Assembly: GCA_964497495.1 (NCBI GenBank)
Contig: CAZCCZ010000011.1
Coordinates: forward strand, 1-64,000
DNA length: 64,000 bases
Reading direction: 5' to 3'
Source: CAXXOK01 sp964497495
GTDB taxonomy: Bacteria; Bacillota; Clostridia; Christensenellales; Aristaeellaceae
Of this stretch, positions 18,355 through 27,249 are shown in pieces. The notes beneath the pieces were generated by a model, which saw only the letters and a program-made list of their open reading frames with translations, searched no databases and was not told where the DNA came from. The stretch's first letter is position 1; every line of letters starts with the position of its first letter. The translations under genes were made by a program, and so were the position numbers.

Positions 18355-19216
18355 ACCGCGTTTCAGCAAACGGAAGCTGAGGCTCCGGATCGTGCAGTAT
18401 GTTTTCGGCTTCATCGTGATGCTGGGCACGCTGCTGCCCATCGCGTGGATGTTCGTCTCCAGCGTGGTTCTGCCCAGGGACCTCACCGCGCTGCCGCTGA
18501 ACATCGATCCGTCCCATTTCACGCTGGAGCGTTATATTGAAATTTTCACGGACACCAGTTCCTCCAGCGTCACGTACGTTTTCCGCGTAGCGATGTACAA
18601 CAGCTTCATCGTGGCGTTTTTCGTTACGGTTGTCTCGCTGGTGGTGGGTTCGGCGGCGGCGTACGCTTTCTCCCGGCTCAAATTCCGCTTCCGCAACGGC
18701 ATGATGATGATGACGCTCTTCACCTACATGATCCCGAGCGTCGCGCTGGTGATCCCCATGTACCTGATGTTCAGCAACGCCGGCATGCTCAACCGGAAAA
18801 CGACGCTGGTGATCCTATACCTGTCCTTCATCATTCCGTTCATCATCTGGGTCATGCAGGGATACTTCGGTTCGGTTTCCAAGTCCTTCGAGGAGGCGGC
18901 GATGATCGACGGCTGCAACCGCATACAGACCTTCCTGCACATCTTCGTGCCCATCGCGCGGCCGGGGTTGATTTCCACCGGCATCCTCGCCTTCCTGATG
19001 TCCTGGGACGAGTTCTTTCTGGCGCTGGTTTTTACCTCCAATATTCAGTCCAAAACGATCACCGTGGCCATCGCGGAATTCAACGGGAAATTCACGATCG
19101 ATTATGGTATGATAGCTGCGGCAGGCGTGCTGGCTTCGCTGCTGCCGGCGCTGATCACACTGATTTTCCAGCGGTACATCGTCATGGGCATGACAGCCGG
19201 AGGCGTAAAGGAATGA
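18347..19216 (+). CDS. Carbohydrate ABC transporter permease (MalG type)
   Basis: A 289-residue permease with EAA loop SFEEAAMIDGCNRIQTFLHIF and the usual C-terminal end RYIVMGMTAGGVKE. The start is TTG inside the upstream stop region (GAAATTGAATAA), with GGGGGCG upstream. No ATG occurs before the first helix, so TTG is the only reasonable start. Its stop overlaps the ROK kinase ATG. Confidence 0.92.
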   Translation: MNKPRFSKRKLRLRIVQYVFGFIVMLGTLLPIAWMFVSSVVLPRDLTALPLNIDPSHFTLERYIEIFTDTSSSSVTYVFRVAMYNSFIVAFFVTVVSLVVGSAAAYAFSRLKFRFRNGMMMMTLFTYMIPSVALVIPMYLMFSNAGMLNRKTTLVILYLSFIIPFIIWVMQGYFGSVSKSFEEAAMIDGCNRIQTFLHIFVPIARPGLISTGILAFLMSWDEFFLALVFTSNIQSKTITVAIAEFNGKFTIDYGMIAAAGVLASLLPALITLIFQRYIVMGMTAGGVKE

Positions 19217-20202
19217 GCGAAGAAATGGCCCGGAACGCGGGGGAACTCTTTATCGGGGTCGATCTGGGCGGCACCAACATCCGGGTGCGGTGCGCAGACC
19301 GGGACGGAACGATTCTGAACGAAGAGAATCTCCAGACAACCGCCCGACCGTTCGGGAAAACGCTGGAGGAAAACCTGATCGGCGTGATCGAAAAGGCGGC
19401 GGCCGGCGTGAAAGCGCCGAACGCCGGAGTAAAGGCGATCGGTATGGGTGTGCCCGGTATCTATTACGGGCACAGGATCCTCATGAGCCCGAACATCGAC
19501 ACGATCGACGTGGACCGTCTGCTGCGCCACTTTCATGATAAAGGCGTAGCTTTTCATATCCTCAACGACGTTAAATGCGCCGCGATGGGAGAGCAGTGGA
19601 AGGGCGAGGCCCGCGACTGCCGCAACTTCATCCTGATCAACCTCGGCACGGGCGTAAGCGTCGCGCCGGTGGTGGAGGGCCGGGTGCTTTCCGGCGAGCA
19701 CTGCGCGGCGGGCGAAATCGCCTACTGGATCTCGGACGTGGGCTCCACGGCCGGGTTCGGGGAAGGGCGCGTGCCGCTGGAGGAGAAATTCAGCGGCCGC
19801 TGGCTGGGCGAAAACGTGAAAAGGCGGCTGAGGGCGCTGAAACCCGAGGGATGGACGGAGGAACGCATCGAGGCGATCACCACCAAGGAGATTTTCGCCC
19901 TGTGCTACCGGGGCGACGCGGCCGTGAAAGAAACGGTGGACGACGCCGTGCGGTATTTCGCCACCGCGCTGGCGGACATCTGCATTCTGCTGGACCCGGA
20001 AACGCTTATTTTCAGCGGCGGCATCACGGCCGACCTGGATTACTTTTTCGAAGATCTGCGCTCGTACCTGCAAAAGACCGTGCCGTTCCCCCCGAAGCTC
20101 ATCCGCTCCTCCCTCAACGGGGAGGCCGGCATCTACGGCGCGATCGCCATGGCCATCCAGGGTACGTCCGTTTGCTGGAAAGGAACGGCTGAAACGTTAT
20201 GA
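19213..20202 (+). CDS. ROK-family sugar kinase without the zinc motif
   Basis: A 329-residue ROK kinase. The N-terminal phosphate loop VDLGGTNIRV (D17-T21) and the catalytic-base region ILNDVKCAA are present, as is INLGTGVSV. The zinc-binding cysteine motif usual after GEI(G/A) in ROK kinases is absent: the region reads GEIAYWISDVGSTAGFGEG. It probably phosphorylates an imported hexose or amino sugar. Coupled by ATGA to the permease before and the SIS protein after it, which points to a kinase followed by isomerase or deaminase. Confidence 0.9.
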   Translation: MSEEMARNAGELFIGVDLGGTNIRVRCADRDGTILNEENLQTTARPFGKTLEENLIGVIEKAAAGVKAPNAGVKAIGMGVPGIYYGHRILMSPNIDTIDVDRLLRHFHDKGVAFHILNDVKCAAMGEQWKGEARDCRNFILINLGTGVSVAPVVEGRVLSGEHCAAGEIAYWISDVGSTAGFGEGRVPLEEKFSGRWLGENVKRRLRALKPEGWTEERIEAITTKEIFALCYRGDAAVKETVDDAVRYFATALADICILLDPETLIFSGGITADLDYFFEDLRSYLQKTVPFPPKLIRSSLNGEAGIYGAIAMAIQGTSVCWKGTAETL

Positions 20203-21230
20203 CACTGATGGAACGCGAAATATACGAACAGCCCGAGGCGCTGGAAAGGTGCCGTGTGAAGAACGAGGCGGCGATCCGGGAGCTCGCGGGCGAGATCCGG
20301 CGTTTCCGGCCGCAAGCGGTGGTGTTCGCGGGCAGGGGCTCCTCCGACCACGCGGGGCAGTACGGCCGGTATCTAACGGAGATTTATGCGGGGGTTCCGG
20401 TTTCGCTGGCTACGCCGTCCGTGCTTACGGCGTACGGCGGAAAGGTGGATTACGGCAAATGCCTGGTGATCGGCATTTCGCAGTCCGGCCGCACGAACGA
20501 CGTTTGCGAGGTGCTTAAGGCCGCAGGCGCGCAGGGCGCGCTGACCGTAAGCATCACCAACGACCCCGCGTCGCCCGTGGCCGGGGCGGCGCGCCGGCAC
20601 CTGAGCTGCGAGGCGGGCCCCGAGCTGAGCGTGGAGGCCACCAAGACGTTCGCCACGCAGATGTACCTTACGTACCTGCTGGCCGCCGAATGGTCCGGGG
20701 CTCCGGCGCTGCTGAACCGCGCGGAGGCCGTACCCGGCCTCGTCGCCGATGCGCTCCGGCTGGAAGCGCCGCTTAGCGCGCTGGTGCCGAGGTACCGTTT
20801 CGCGCGGCGGCTTTTCGTACTGGCCAGGGGAACGGTGGAGCCCGTGGCGATGGAAGGGTGCCTGAAGATCAACGAATCCTCCTATATCGACGCGCGGCCC
20901 TTCTCGATCATTGATTTTTTACACGGCCCCGTGGCCATGCTGGAGAAGGACGCGCCCGTGCTGCTGATCGACGCCGACCGTGCCACGCGCGCGGACGCCC
21001 GGACGATTCAACAGAAATGCCGCCGGACGGGCAGCGACCTGCTGGCTTTCACCGCGGACCCGGAGCTGGCGAAGGCCTGCGACGCAAGCCTGCTGCTGCC
21101 GGAGGGAACGGACGGGCCGGAAGCCGCGTTCACCGTGATGACGCTTTTACAGCTTTTCGCCTGCAAGCTGGCGCTGCTCAAGGGGTACGACCCGGATCAC
21201 CCCAGAGGGCTGAACAAGGTGACGGGATAA
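20199..21230 (+). CDS. Double-SIS-domain sugar isomerase/deaminase (GlmS C-domain/AgaS type)
   Basis: A 343-residue protein with two SIS sugar-phosphate domains (about 30-165 and 195-330). Signature pieces are FAGRGSSDHAGQYGRYLTEI, IGISQSGRTNDVCEVL, SVEATKTFATQ, and the GlmS-like end GYDPDHPRGLNKVTG. There is no glutaminase domain, so it should isomerise or deaminate an amino-sugar phosphate rather than make GlcN-6-P from glutamine. The last gene of region B, it follows the ROK kinase by a 4-base overlap, supporting an amino-sugar route (inference). Confidence 0.9.
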   Translation: MTLMEREIYEQPEALERCRVKNEAAIRELAGEIRRFRPQAVVFAGRGSSDHAGQYGRYLTEIYAGVPVSLATPSVLTAYGGKVDYGKCLVIGISQSGRTNDVCEVLKAAGAQGALTVSITNDPASPVAGAARRHLSCEAGPELSVEATKTFATQMYLTYLLAAEWSGAPALLNRAEAVPGLVADALRLEAPLSALVPRYRFARRLFVLARGTVEPVAMEGCLKINESSYIDARPFSIIDFLHGPVAMLEKDAPVLLIDADRATRADARTIQQKCRRTGSDLLAFTADPELAKACDASLLLPEGTDGPEAAFTVMTLLQLFACKLALLKGYDPDHPRGLNKVTG

Positions 21231-21240
21231 CCATGCAGGA

Positions 21241-21287
21241 ACGCCGCGCGATCCGTAACGATACGAACGGATCGCGCGGCGTTTTTC
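21241..21287 (+). terminator. Strong rho-independent terminator
   Basis: A perfect 16-bp stem (21241-21256 with 21267-21282) and 10-nt loop followed by TTTTTC. It ends the region B operon, between convergent genes. Confidence 0.93.
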
Positions 21288-21317
21288 ATATGCAAACGGA
21301 GGGAATCGCCTGCGGAA

Positions 21318-23732
21318 TCATCGCGCGGGCCCGGCCGCCCCTTCCGTAACCCGCGCGTAGAACCCGCGCGTTTTGCCGTCGATCTCCGCGCTCCCGGCGA
21401 TACGGATCGCGCAGCGCAGGCGAACGTCTTCGGACGAACCGCCGACCAGCAGCGTCACCTCGCCCGCCTCCACGACCCACCGCATGTCGGCGTCCAGGAA
21501 CGCGAACTGGCTGACGTCCACTTCGAACGTCACGGTTTTCTCCTCGGATTTACGCAGATAAACCCGCCTGAAACCGAGCAGTTCCCGTACCGGCCTCACC
21601 ATGCTGGCGTATTCGCGGCTCTGGTAAAGCTGCACGACCTCCTCGCCGTCCCGTTCGCCCGTATTCGCTACGCGCACCGTGAGCCGTATCGTGTCCTTCG
21701 GGGAGAATTCCTCCCGGTTCAGCGAGAGGCCGCCGTACCGGAAGGTCGTATAGGAAAGTCCGTAGCCGAAGAAATACCTGGGCTCGTGCGGGGCGTCCAC
21801 ATAGCTGGTGAAGGCGCTGATCGTTCCCACGTCGTAGCTTGCGCCGTTTTCGTGATTGTAGTAAACGGGAATCTGGCCCGCGTTCCGGGCGACGGAAACC
21901 GGCAGCCTGCCCGCGGGGTTATACCGGCCCAGCAGGGTGCCGACGATCGCCTGGGCGCCCATTTCACCCGGCGACCACGCCTCGATGATCGCGTTGAGGC
22001 ATTCGTCCGCGGCGTCGCTGGAAAGGGGTCTCCCGTCGAAATGAACGCCCACCAGCGGAATACCCAGGCGCGCCGCGCGGCGGATGAAGCATTCCTGGCA
22101 GGGCGGCAGATTGATATTCGTGGCGTCGATCCCCTCGCCGGTCGTGCAGCCCGTTCCCCAGCCGTATTTCCCGCCGAGGGTCAGAATCACCAGGTCGGCT
22201 TCCCCGGCGACGCGCAGCGCTTCCTCGAAAAGGGTCTCATCGTCCCCCGCGTACGGGTACCCGTACGCGGCGTCCACCTGAACGCCGTGCAGTTCCTCAC
22301 GGAGCGCTTCCAGCAGGCTGCGCGAGTGCGGCGAAAAACTCCTTACGATCGCGTCCACCCGGGGGGACTCTATTTCCACCCGGCTTCCGGGATATACGGG
22401 CCTCCGCCGGTCCACGCTCTCCGCGTCGACCCCCGCCATGGTGTTTCCGACGCCCGTCTGGTTCTCCGTCATGCTGATGAACGAATAGCCGCCGAACAGG
22501 GCCCGCGGCGACTCCGCGTGGCAGCCGATCACGGCGATCCGGCGAAGGCCCGGCCGGAGCGGCAGCGTTCCGTCGTTTTTCAATAACACCAGCGATTCCT
22601 GCGCCATCCTGGCCGCGACGGACTGCGCCTCGGCGCCGCCGAAGCAGCGGCGCGCCTCCGGGAAGGATTCGGGACAGGGGTTTTCGAATAGTCCCAGGGC
22701 GAACTTGGCGGTAAGCACGCGCAGAACGGCCGTATCCAGCAACGCCGCGTCCAGCTCGCCGCTTGCGAACCGGTCGCGCATCTCGCGACCGTAACAATCT
22801 TTGGAAGGAAGCTCGACATCCATCCCCGCGCCGAGCGAACGGATGCCGGCTTCCGTTTTCGTCCGGTACGCCTTCTGCCGTGTATGCTGTTCGCTTACGG
22901 AAACGTAATCGGATACGACGAGCCCGTCGAACCCCATTTCCCCGCGAAGCAGACGGCCCAGAAGTTCCCGGCTGGAGGCGACCGGTTCCCCGTTGATCGA
23001 ACTGTAACAGTTCATGACCGAGCGCAAACCGCCCAGCGTAACCGCCGCCTGAAACGGCTTGGCGTAGATTTCCCGCAGGGCGCGGGCGGGCACGTAGCAG
23101 TTCGCGGCGTGGATGCCGCCCTGCGTGCAGTGATAGCCCAAGAAATGCTTGGCGCACGCCATGGGCGCGTGTTTCAGGTCGCCGTCCTGCTGAAGGCCGC
23201 GCACGTAAGCCACGCCCATGGCGGAAGCCAGCGCAGGGTCTTCTCCGTAGGTTTCCCCCTGCCGACCGAACCGCGAATCCCTTGAAATGTCAAGCACCGG
23301 CGCGAAAGCGTGCGTAACGCCTACGGCGCGGGCCTGTTTGCCGATGACGGTCGCCATCATCTTTTGCAGTTCGGCGTCCCACGTGGCTCCCTGCCCGATG
23401 CCGCTGGGAAAGCCGTCGGCTTCCGGTAGCATGGCGCCGCACAGCGTCTCCATATGGAAAATAGCCGGGATATGGTGTTCGCTCAGCGCCATCACGCGCG
23501 TTTGCAGGGAGCGAAGGGTTTCGAACGCCTCCTCCAGCGTGCGCATTTCCGTGGCGATGAGAAACGCGATTTCCCCGGCGCCGTGCGGATAATCCCGCTC
23601 CAGATCGTCGTGCGACCAGGCGGACGGGTTATAACAGACGATCTGCCCCATTTTTTCGTCGAGGCTCATCCGCCCAATCAGGTCCCGCGCCCTTTCCCCT
23701 GCGGGAAGCGAAGCGTCCAGATATTTCTCCAT
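21318..23732 (-). CDS. Glycoside hydrolase family 3 (beta-xylosidase/beta-glucosidase)
   Basis: An 804-residue GH3 enzyme without signal peptide. The barrel holds FHMETLCG (about 92-99), GRQGETYGEDP (156-166), AKHF (194-197) and the nucleophile D275 in VVSDYVSV. The sandwich domain follows (LTLGGKYGWGTGCT), and a fibronectin-III-like C-terminal domain (GEEVVQLYQS) completes the fold. The frame stays open for about 400 bases upstream over the permease gene, but GGAGA before ATG 23732 and the start of homology fix the start there. It is the last gene of the region C operon and probably trims oligosaccharides taken up by its importer. Confidence 0.93.
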   Translation of the reverse strand: MEKYLDASLPAGERARDLIGRMSLDEKMGQIVCYNPSAWSHDDLERDYPHGAGEIAFLIATEMRTLEEAFETLRSLQTRVMALSEHHIPAIFHMETLCGAMLPEADGFPSGIGQGATWDAELQKMMATVIGKQARAVGVTHAFAPVLDISRDSRFGRQGETYGEDPALASAMGVAYVRGLQQDGDLKHAPMACAKHFLGYHCTQGGIHAANCYVPARALREIYAKPFQAAVTLGGLRSVMNCYSSINGEPVASSRELLGRLLRGEMGFDGLVVSDYVSVSEQHTRQKAYRTKTEAGIRSLGAGMDVELPSKDCYGREMRDRFASGELDAALLDTAVLRVLTAKFALGLFENPCPESFPEARRCFGGAEAQSVAARMAQESLVLLKNDGTLPLRPGLRRIAVIGCHAESPRALFGGYSFISMTENQTGVGNTMAGVDAESVDRRRPVYPGSRVEIESPRVDAIVRSFSPHSRSLLEALREELHGVQVDAAYGYPYAGDDETLFEEALRVAGEADLVILTLGGKYGWGTGCTTGEGIDATNINLPPCQECFIRRAARLGIPLVGVHFDGRPLSSDAADECLNAIIEAWSPGEMGAQAIVGTLLGRYNPAGRLPVSVARNAGQIPVYYNHENGASYDVGTISAFTSYVDAPHEPRYFFGYGLSYTTFRYGGLSLNREEFSPKDTIRLTVRVANTGERDGEEVVQLYQSREYASMVRPVRELLGFRRVYLRKSEEKTVTFEVDVSQFAFLDADMRWVVEAGEVTLLVGGSSEDVRLRCAIRIAGSAEIDGKTRGFYARVTEGAAGPAR

Positions 23733-23746
23733 GTTTATCTCCTCCG

Positions 23747-24634
23747 TTATCCCTTGACGGCGCCCAGGGATATACCCTTGACGAAATACTTCTGAACGAA
23801 CGGGCTGACGATGATGATGGGCAAAATGCCAACCATCGCGATCGCCATCCGCACGGTCGCCTGCGGCAATGTGCCGGACAGGTTGCTGGATTTGATCGCC
23901 GCGCTGGAATTTTTGGAAAGATACTCGATATTGCGCAGCATGTTGTTGAGCAACTGCTGAATACTGTAAAGTTTGCTGTCGGTCACGTAGTACAGGCCGT
24001 TGAGCCAGTCGTTCCAGTACGCCACGCCGATGAACAGGCCCATGGTGACGATAATGGGCTTGGCCAGCGGCAGTACGATCTTCCAGAGTATCTTGTATTC
24101 GTTCGCGCCGTCGATCAGCGCCGCTTCGCACAGCGGCAGCGGTATGTTGTTTTGCAAATAGCTGCGGATCAGGATGACGTTGAAAGCGTTCATCATCAGG
24201 GTGGGGATGATCAGCGCGAACAGAGTGTTTTTAATCATCAGGTATCGCGTGTACAGGATATACGTGGGTACGAGGCCGCCGTTAAACAGCATGGTCAGGT
24301 ACAGGAAAACGGCGAAGAAGTTTCTGCCGGGAAACTTCGGCTTGGAAAGCGAATAGGCGTAAAGAACGGAAATCGTCAGCCCCGCGAGCGTGCCGACGGC
24401 GGTTACCAGAATGGTGACGCCGTAAGCGCTGAACACCTGCGCCCGTTCCCGCCAGATGTAGGCGTACGCGTCCAGGCTCAGATGTTTGGGAAAGAAAGAG
24501 TAACCGTACAGCGTGATATCCGTGTTTTTAGTAAAGGACGCGACGGCCAGCAGGACGAAAGGCAGCAGCGTGACGATCGCCACAAAAAAGATCACGGCGT
24601 TTGAAACGATATGGAAACGATCCCTTCTTCGCAT
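23747..24634 (-). CDS. Carbohydrate ABC transporter permease (LplC/YtcP type)
   Basis: A 295-residue permease with six helices. The EAA loop is LPLCEAALIDGANEYKILWKI, then YWNDWLNGLYYV, and it ends in QKYFVKGISLGAVKG, typical of the LplC/YtcP branch that imports plant oligosaccharides. It lies 12 bp after the partner permease stop and 14 bp before the GH3 start. Confidence 0.94.
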   Translation of the reverse strand: MRRRDRFHIVSNAVIFFVAIVTLLPFVLLAVASFTKNTDITLYGYSFFPKHLSLDAYAYIWRERAQVFSAYGVTILVTAVGTLAGLTISVLYAYSLSKPKFPGRNFFAVFLYLTMLFNGGLVPTYILYTRYLMIKNTLFALIIPTLMMNAFNVILIRSYLQNNIPLPLCEAALIDGANEYKILWKIVLPLAKPIIVTMGLFIGVAYWNDWLNGLYYVTDSKLYSIQQLLNNMLRNIEYLSKNSSAAIKSSNLSGTLPQATVRMAIAMVGILPIIIVSPFVQKYFVKGISLGAVKG

Positions 24635-24646
24635 GCTCTCCGCCCC

Positions 24647-25561
24647 CTAAAACAACGCGTTCTCGCGGCTGTACTTCCGGATGATCCCGTTGGCGATCAG
24701 CACCAGCAGCAGCCCGACGACCGCCTGGTACACGCCGGCCGCCGAGGACATCCCGATATCGCCCAAGGTGATCAGGCCGCGGTACACGTAGGTGTCGATG
24801 GTGTTGGTAGCGTCCAGCAGCGCGCCGGAGTTCATGGGCACCTGATAGAACAGGCCGAAATCGGAATAGAAAATGCGGCCCACGTACAGCAGGATCATGG
24901 TGATGATCGTCGGTTTGATCAGGGGCAGCGTGATGTAGCGAATACTTTGCATCTTCGAAATGCCGTCGATATCCCCCGCCTCGTAAAGCTCCGGGTCGAT
25001 GCCCAGAATGGACGCGAAATAGACGATGGTTCCGTAGCCCACGTATTTCCAGCAGTTGATCACCGTCAGGATCACGGGCCAGTACTTCGGTTCGGTGTAC
25101 CAACTGATTTTATTCAGTCCAAGCGCGACGCGCACTCCATTGAACAGGCCGGTGTCCCCCGCCAGAAAGGCGTAGGCGAGATAACTCACGATGACCATGG
25201 AAATCATAAAGGGAAGCAGCAGCGCCGTTTGATACAATTTTAGAAACGATTTCTTCCGCACTTCGCTGAGCAGGATGGCGAAAAGAACGCCGACGGCGGT
25301 GTTGATGAAGATGAACAGCGCGTTATAACCCAGCGTGTTGCGGGTGATACGGAACGCGTCCGGCGTTTTGAACAGATACTCGAAGTTCTCGAACCCCACC
25401 CAGTCACTCTGGAAGAGCCCTTTGGCGAAATTCACGTCCTTGAAGGCGATCACGATGCCGGCCATGGGCAGGTAATTGTTGATCAGCAGGTACAGGAACC
25501 CGGGGAGAAGCATGACGTAGAAGGGCAGATACTTCCGGTACCTTCGCGCTTTGGGTTTCAT
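24647..25561 (-). CDS. Carbohydrate ABC transporter permease (LplB type)
   Basis: A 304-residue permease with N-terminal YLPFYVMLLPGFLYLLINNY and PMAGIVIAFKDVNFAKG, hallmarks of LplB proteins. The EAA loop is LYEAGDIDGISKMQSIRYIT. The C-terminus (RKYSRENALF) fits the family. It is separated from the binding protein by a hairpin at 25582-25621. Confidence 0.94.
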   Translation of the reverse strand: MKPKARRYRKYLPFYVMLLPGFLYLLINNYLPMAGIVIAFKDVNFAKGLFQSDWVGFENFEYLFKTPDAFRITRNTLGYNALFIFINTAVGVLFAILLSEVRKKSFLKLYQTALLLPFMISMVIVSYLAYAFLAGDTGLFNGVRVALGLNKISWYTEPKYWPVILTVINCWKYVGYGTIVYFASILGIDPELYEAGDIDGISKMQSIRYITLPLIKPTIITMILLYVGRIFYSDFGLFYQVPMNSGALLDATNTIDTYVYRGLITLGDIGMSSAAGVYQAVVGLLLVLIANGIIRKYSRENALF

Positions 25562-25581
25562 ATTCCATCACCGTCAATCTG

Positions 25582-25621
25582 AAAGACGGGGCTGTCCGGG
25601 AAACCGACCAGCCCCGTCTTT
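25582..25621 (-). terminator. Hairpin between binding protein and permease genes
   Basis: A perfect 13-bp inverted repeat, AAAGACGGGGCTG (25582-25594) and CAGCCCCGTCTTT (25609-25621), immediately after the binding protein gene on the minus strand. The short T run makes partial termination likely, lowering permease expression relative to binding protein. Confidence 0.75.
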
Positions 25622-25650
25622 CGAATCGTCGCTTTTACGACTCCGAAGTT

Positions 25651-27144
25651 TTACGATCTACCGGCGAGCCAGGCGTCGATCTGCTGCTGCATATCGTCCA
25701 CGATATTCTGGATGCCGGCGGACTGAAGCTCCTCGTTGAACTTGGCGACGGTTGCGTCGGGGTCGGAGTAGCCGGATTCGATGACCGCCCTGTATTTATC
25801 CTCCACGTTGGTCACGGCGGTGATTTCGTTTTTCACGTTACTGCTGTCATAGGTGAAGCCGTACAGCGGGGAAAGCGTGGCGCTGTTGTTGAAGTCGATG
25901 TAGCTGTCCCAGATGCCCAGCGGGTCGGATTCCCACGAGTAGGCGATGGAAGCGTTGCCGGACAGCCAGGTTTCGTTCGTCCAGCCGACGTTTTCGCTGC
26001 TCACGCCGTCCGGATAACCGGCCACGCGGTTCGTTTCGTCCTTCACCACGTAGTCCTTGCCTTCGATGCCGTACATCATCAGGTTCTGCATCCGCTCGTC
26101 CGAATACAGGATGTTCAGGAAAGCCACGGCCTTCTCGGGCGTGCTGCAGGCGGTGGGCACCATGTACTGGGCGAAGTTGACGTCACTCGTGCCGCACACC
26201 TTATCGGTGACGACGAGGGTGGCGATGTCCTTGCCGGAATTCTTGATTTCCTGCGTGGCGGTACCCGGATGGATTTTGCCGATGTAGCCGAAGGTGTTCC
26301 CCGCGGCCAGCAATTCCTGGCGGGTATCGGTCAGAATGGTCGAGTCGGGAATGAAATAGCCCTTCTGGTTCCAGTCGTACGCGCGTTTCGCCATCGCAAG
26401 GTATTCGTCGGTCGCGTAGGTGTTGACCGCCTTGATGGTTCCGTCCGCGCTGTTGGCGTAGATGCCGACGCCGGACTGAACGGTGTCGAAGATGCCCGTG
26501 TTCAGGTATTCCAGCACGCCGCGGCTGATTTCCGAGGAAGTCAGCAGGTTCATGTCCGGATAGGCTTCGTGCACCTTGATCAGCACCTGCTCCACGTCGT
26601 CCCACGTCTTAACGGTGGCCGGATCGATGCCCAGGGCGTCCAGAATGTCGGCGCGGCAGATCAGCCCGCCCGCCGTGGTGTATTCGTGGAAGGTCGGGAA
26701 TCCGTAAAGCTCACCGTTGGCCTTGCAGGCGTCCAGATACCGTTCGAAGGCCGCGTACGCTTCCGGCGCATACTGCTTGGCCAGTTCGGTAATGGGCTGC
26801 ACCTGCCCGCGGTTGGCAAAATTCTTAGAGCTTTCCCAGGTAAAAATCAGCGCCGCGTCCTCGCCGCTGGAAAGCATCAGGTTGATCTGGTCGGCGTACA
26901 CGCCCCACTCCATGATGTGCAGCTTGACGGTCGCGTCCATTTTTTCCTGAACGATCGCGTTCATGGCGCTTTCGACCGCTTCCAGGTCGGCGGGCGAGGA
27001 ACTGTTGCCGGGGAAGACGATCTGTAGTTCCGTCATCACGCCGTCCTTCAGCTTGTCGGCGGTCTGGGCCGATGCCGCAGGCACGGCGAGGGTTGCCAGC
27101 ATCGTCATAGCCAGCAGGATTGCGACGACCATTTTTTTCCGCAT
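25651..27144 (-). CDS. Extracellular sugar-binding protein (LplA/YtcQ type), no lipobox
   Basis: A 497-residue large solute-binding protein of the Lpl class. The signal peptide MRKKMVVAILLAMTMLATLA ends in VPAASA-QTAD, a signal peptidase I site, without lipobox cysteine. The mature part contains NLPxxx-like metal-free ligand-domain features, including FPTFHEYTTAGGLICRADILD and AVAFLNILYSDERMQNLMMYG, common to LplA proteins. GGAAGG precedes the ATG. It lies downstream of the two-component genes with its own promoter at 27192-27221. Confidence 0.92.
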   Translation of the reverse strand: MRKKMVVAILLAMTMLATLAVPAASAQTADKLKDGVMTELQIVFPGNSSSPADLEAVESAMNAIVQEKMDATVKLHIMEWGVYADQINLMLSSGEDAALIFTWESSKNFANRGQVQPITELAKQYAPEAYAAFERYLDACKANGELYGFPTFHEYTTAGGLICRADILDALGIDPATVKTWDDVEQVLIKVHEAYPDMNLLTSSEISRGVLEYLNTGIFDTVQSGVGIYANSADGTIKAVNTYATDEYLAMAKRAYDWNQKGYFIPDSTILTDTRQELLAAGNTFGYIGKIHPGTATQEIKNSGKDIATLVVTDKVCGTSDVNFAQYMVPTACSTPEKAVAFLNILYSDERMQNLMMYGIEGKDYVVKDETNRVAGYPDGVSSENVGWTNETWLSGNASIAYSWESDPLGIWDSYIDFNNSATLSPLYGFTYDSSNVKNEITAVTNVEDKYRAVIESGYSDPDATVAKFNEELQSAGIQNIVDDMQQQIDAWLAGRS

Positions 27145-27191
27145 AGTACTACCTTCCTTTTCTCGTATTGGGCATTGCGCCCTATGGAATC

Positions 27192-27221
27192 ATAGTACCC
27201 AAAAAGTACATTGATTCTCAA
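27192..27221 (-). promoter_or_regulatory. Promoter of the region C transport operon
   Basis: On the minus strand TTGAGA (27216-27221), 18-bp spacer, TACTAT (27192-27197), about 48 bp before the binding protein ATG. It lies just after the response regulator stop, so the transport genes can be switched separately from the sensor genes. Confidence 0.6.
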
Positions 27222-27249
27222 TACGAAAAACGACCGATCCGATAACAAA

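Noticed and set aside
23733..24131. N-terminal extension of the second GH3 gene
   Set aside because: It is out-of-frame permease sequence; homology and a ribosome site begin at ATG 23732.
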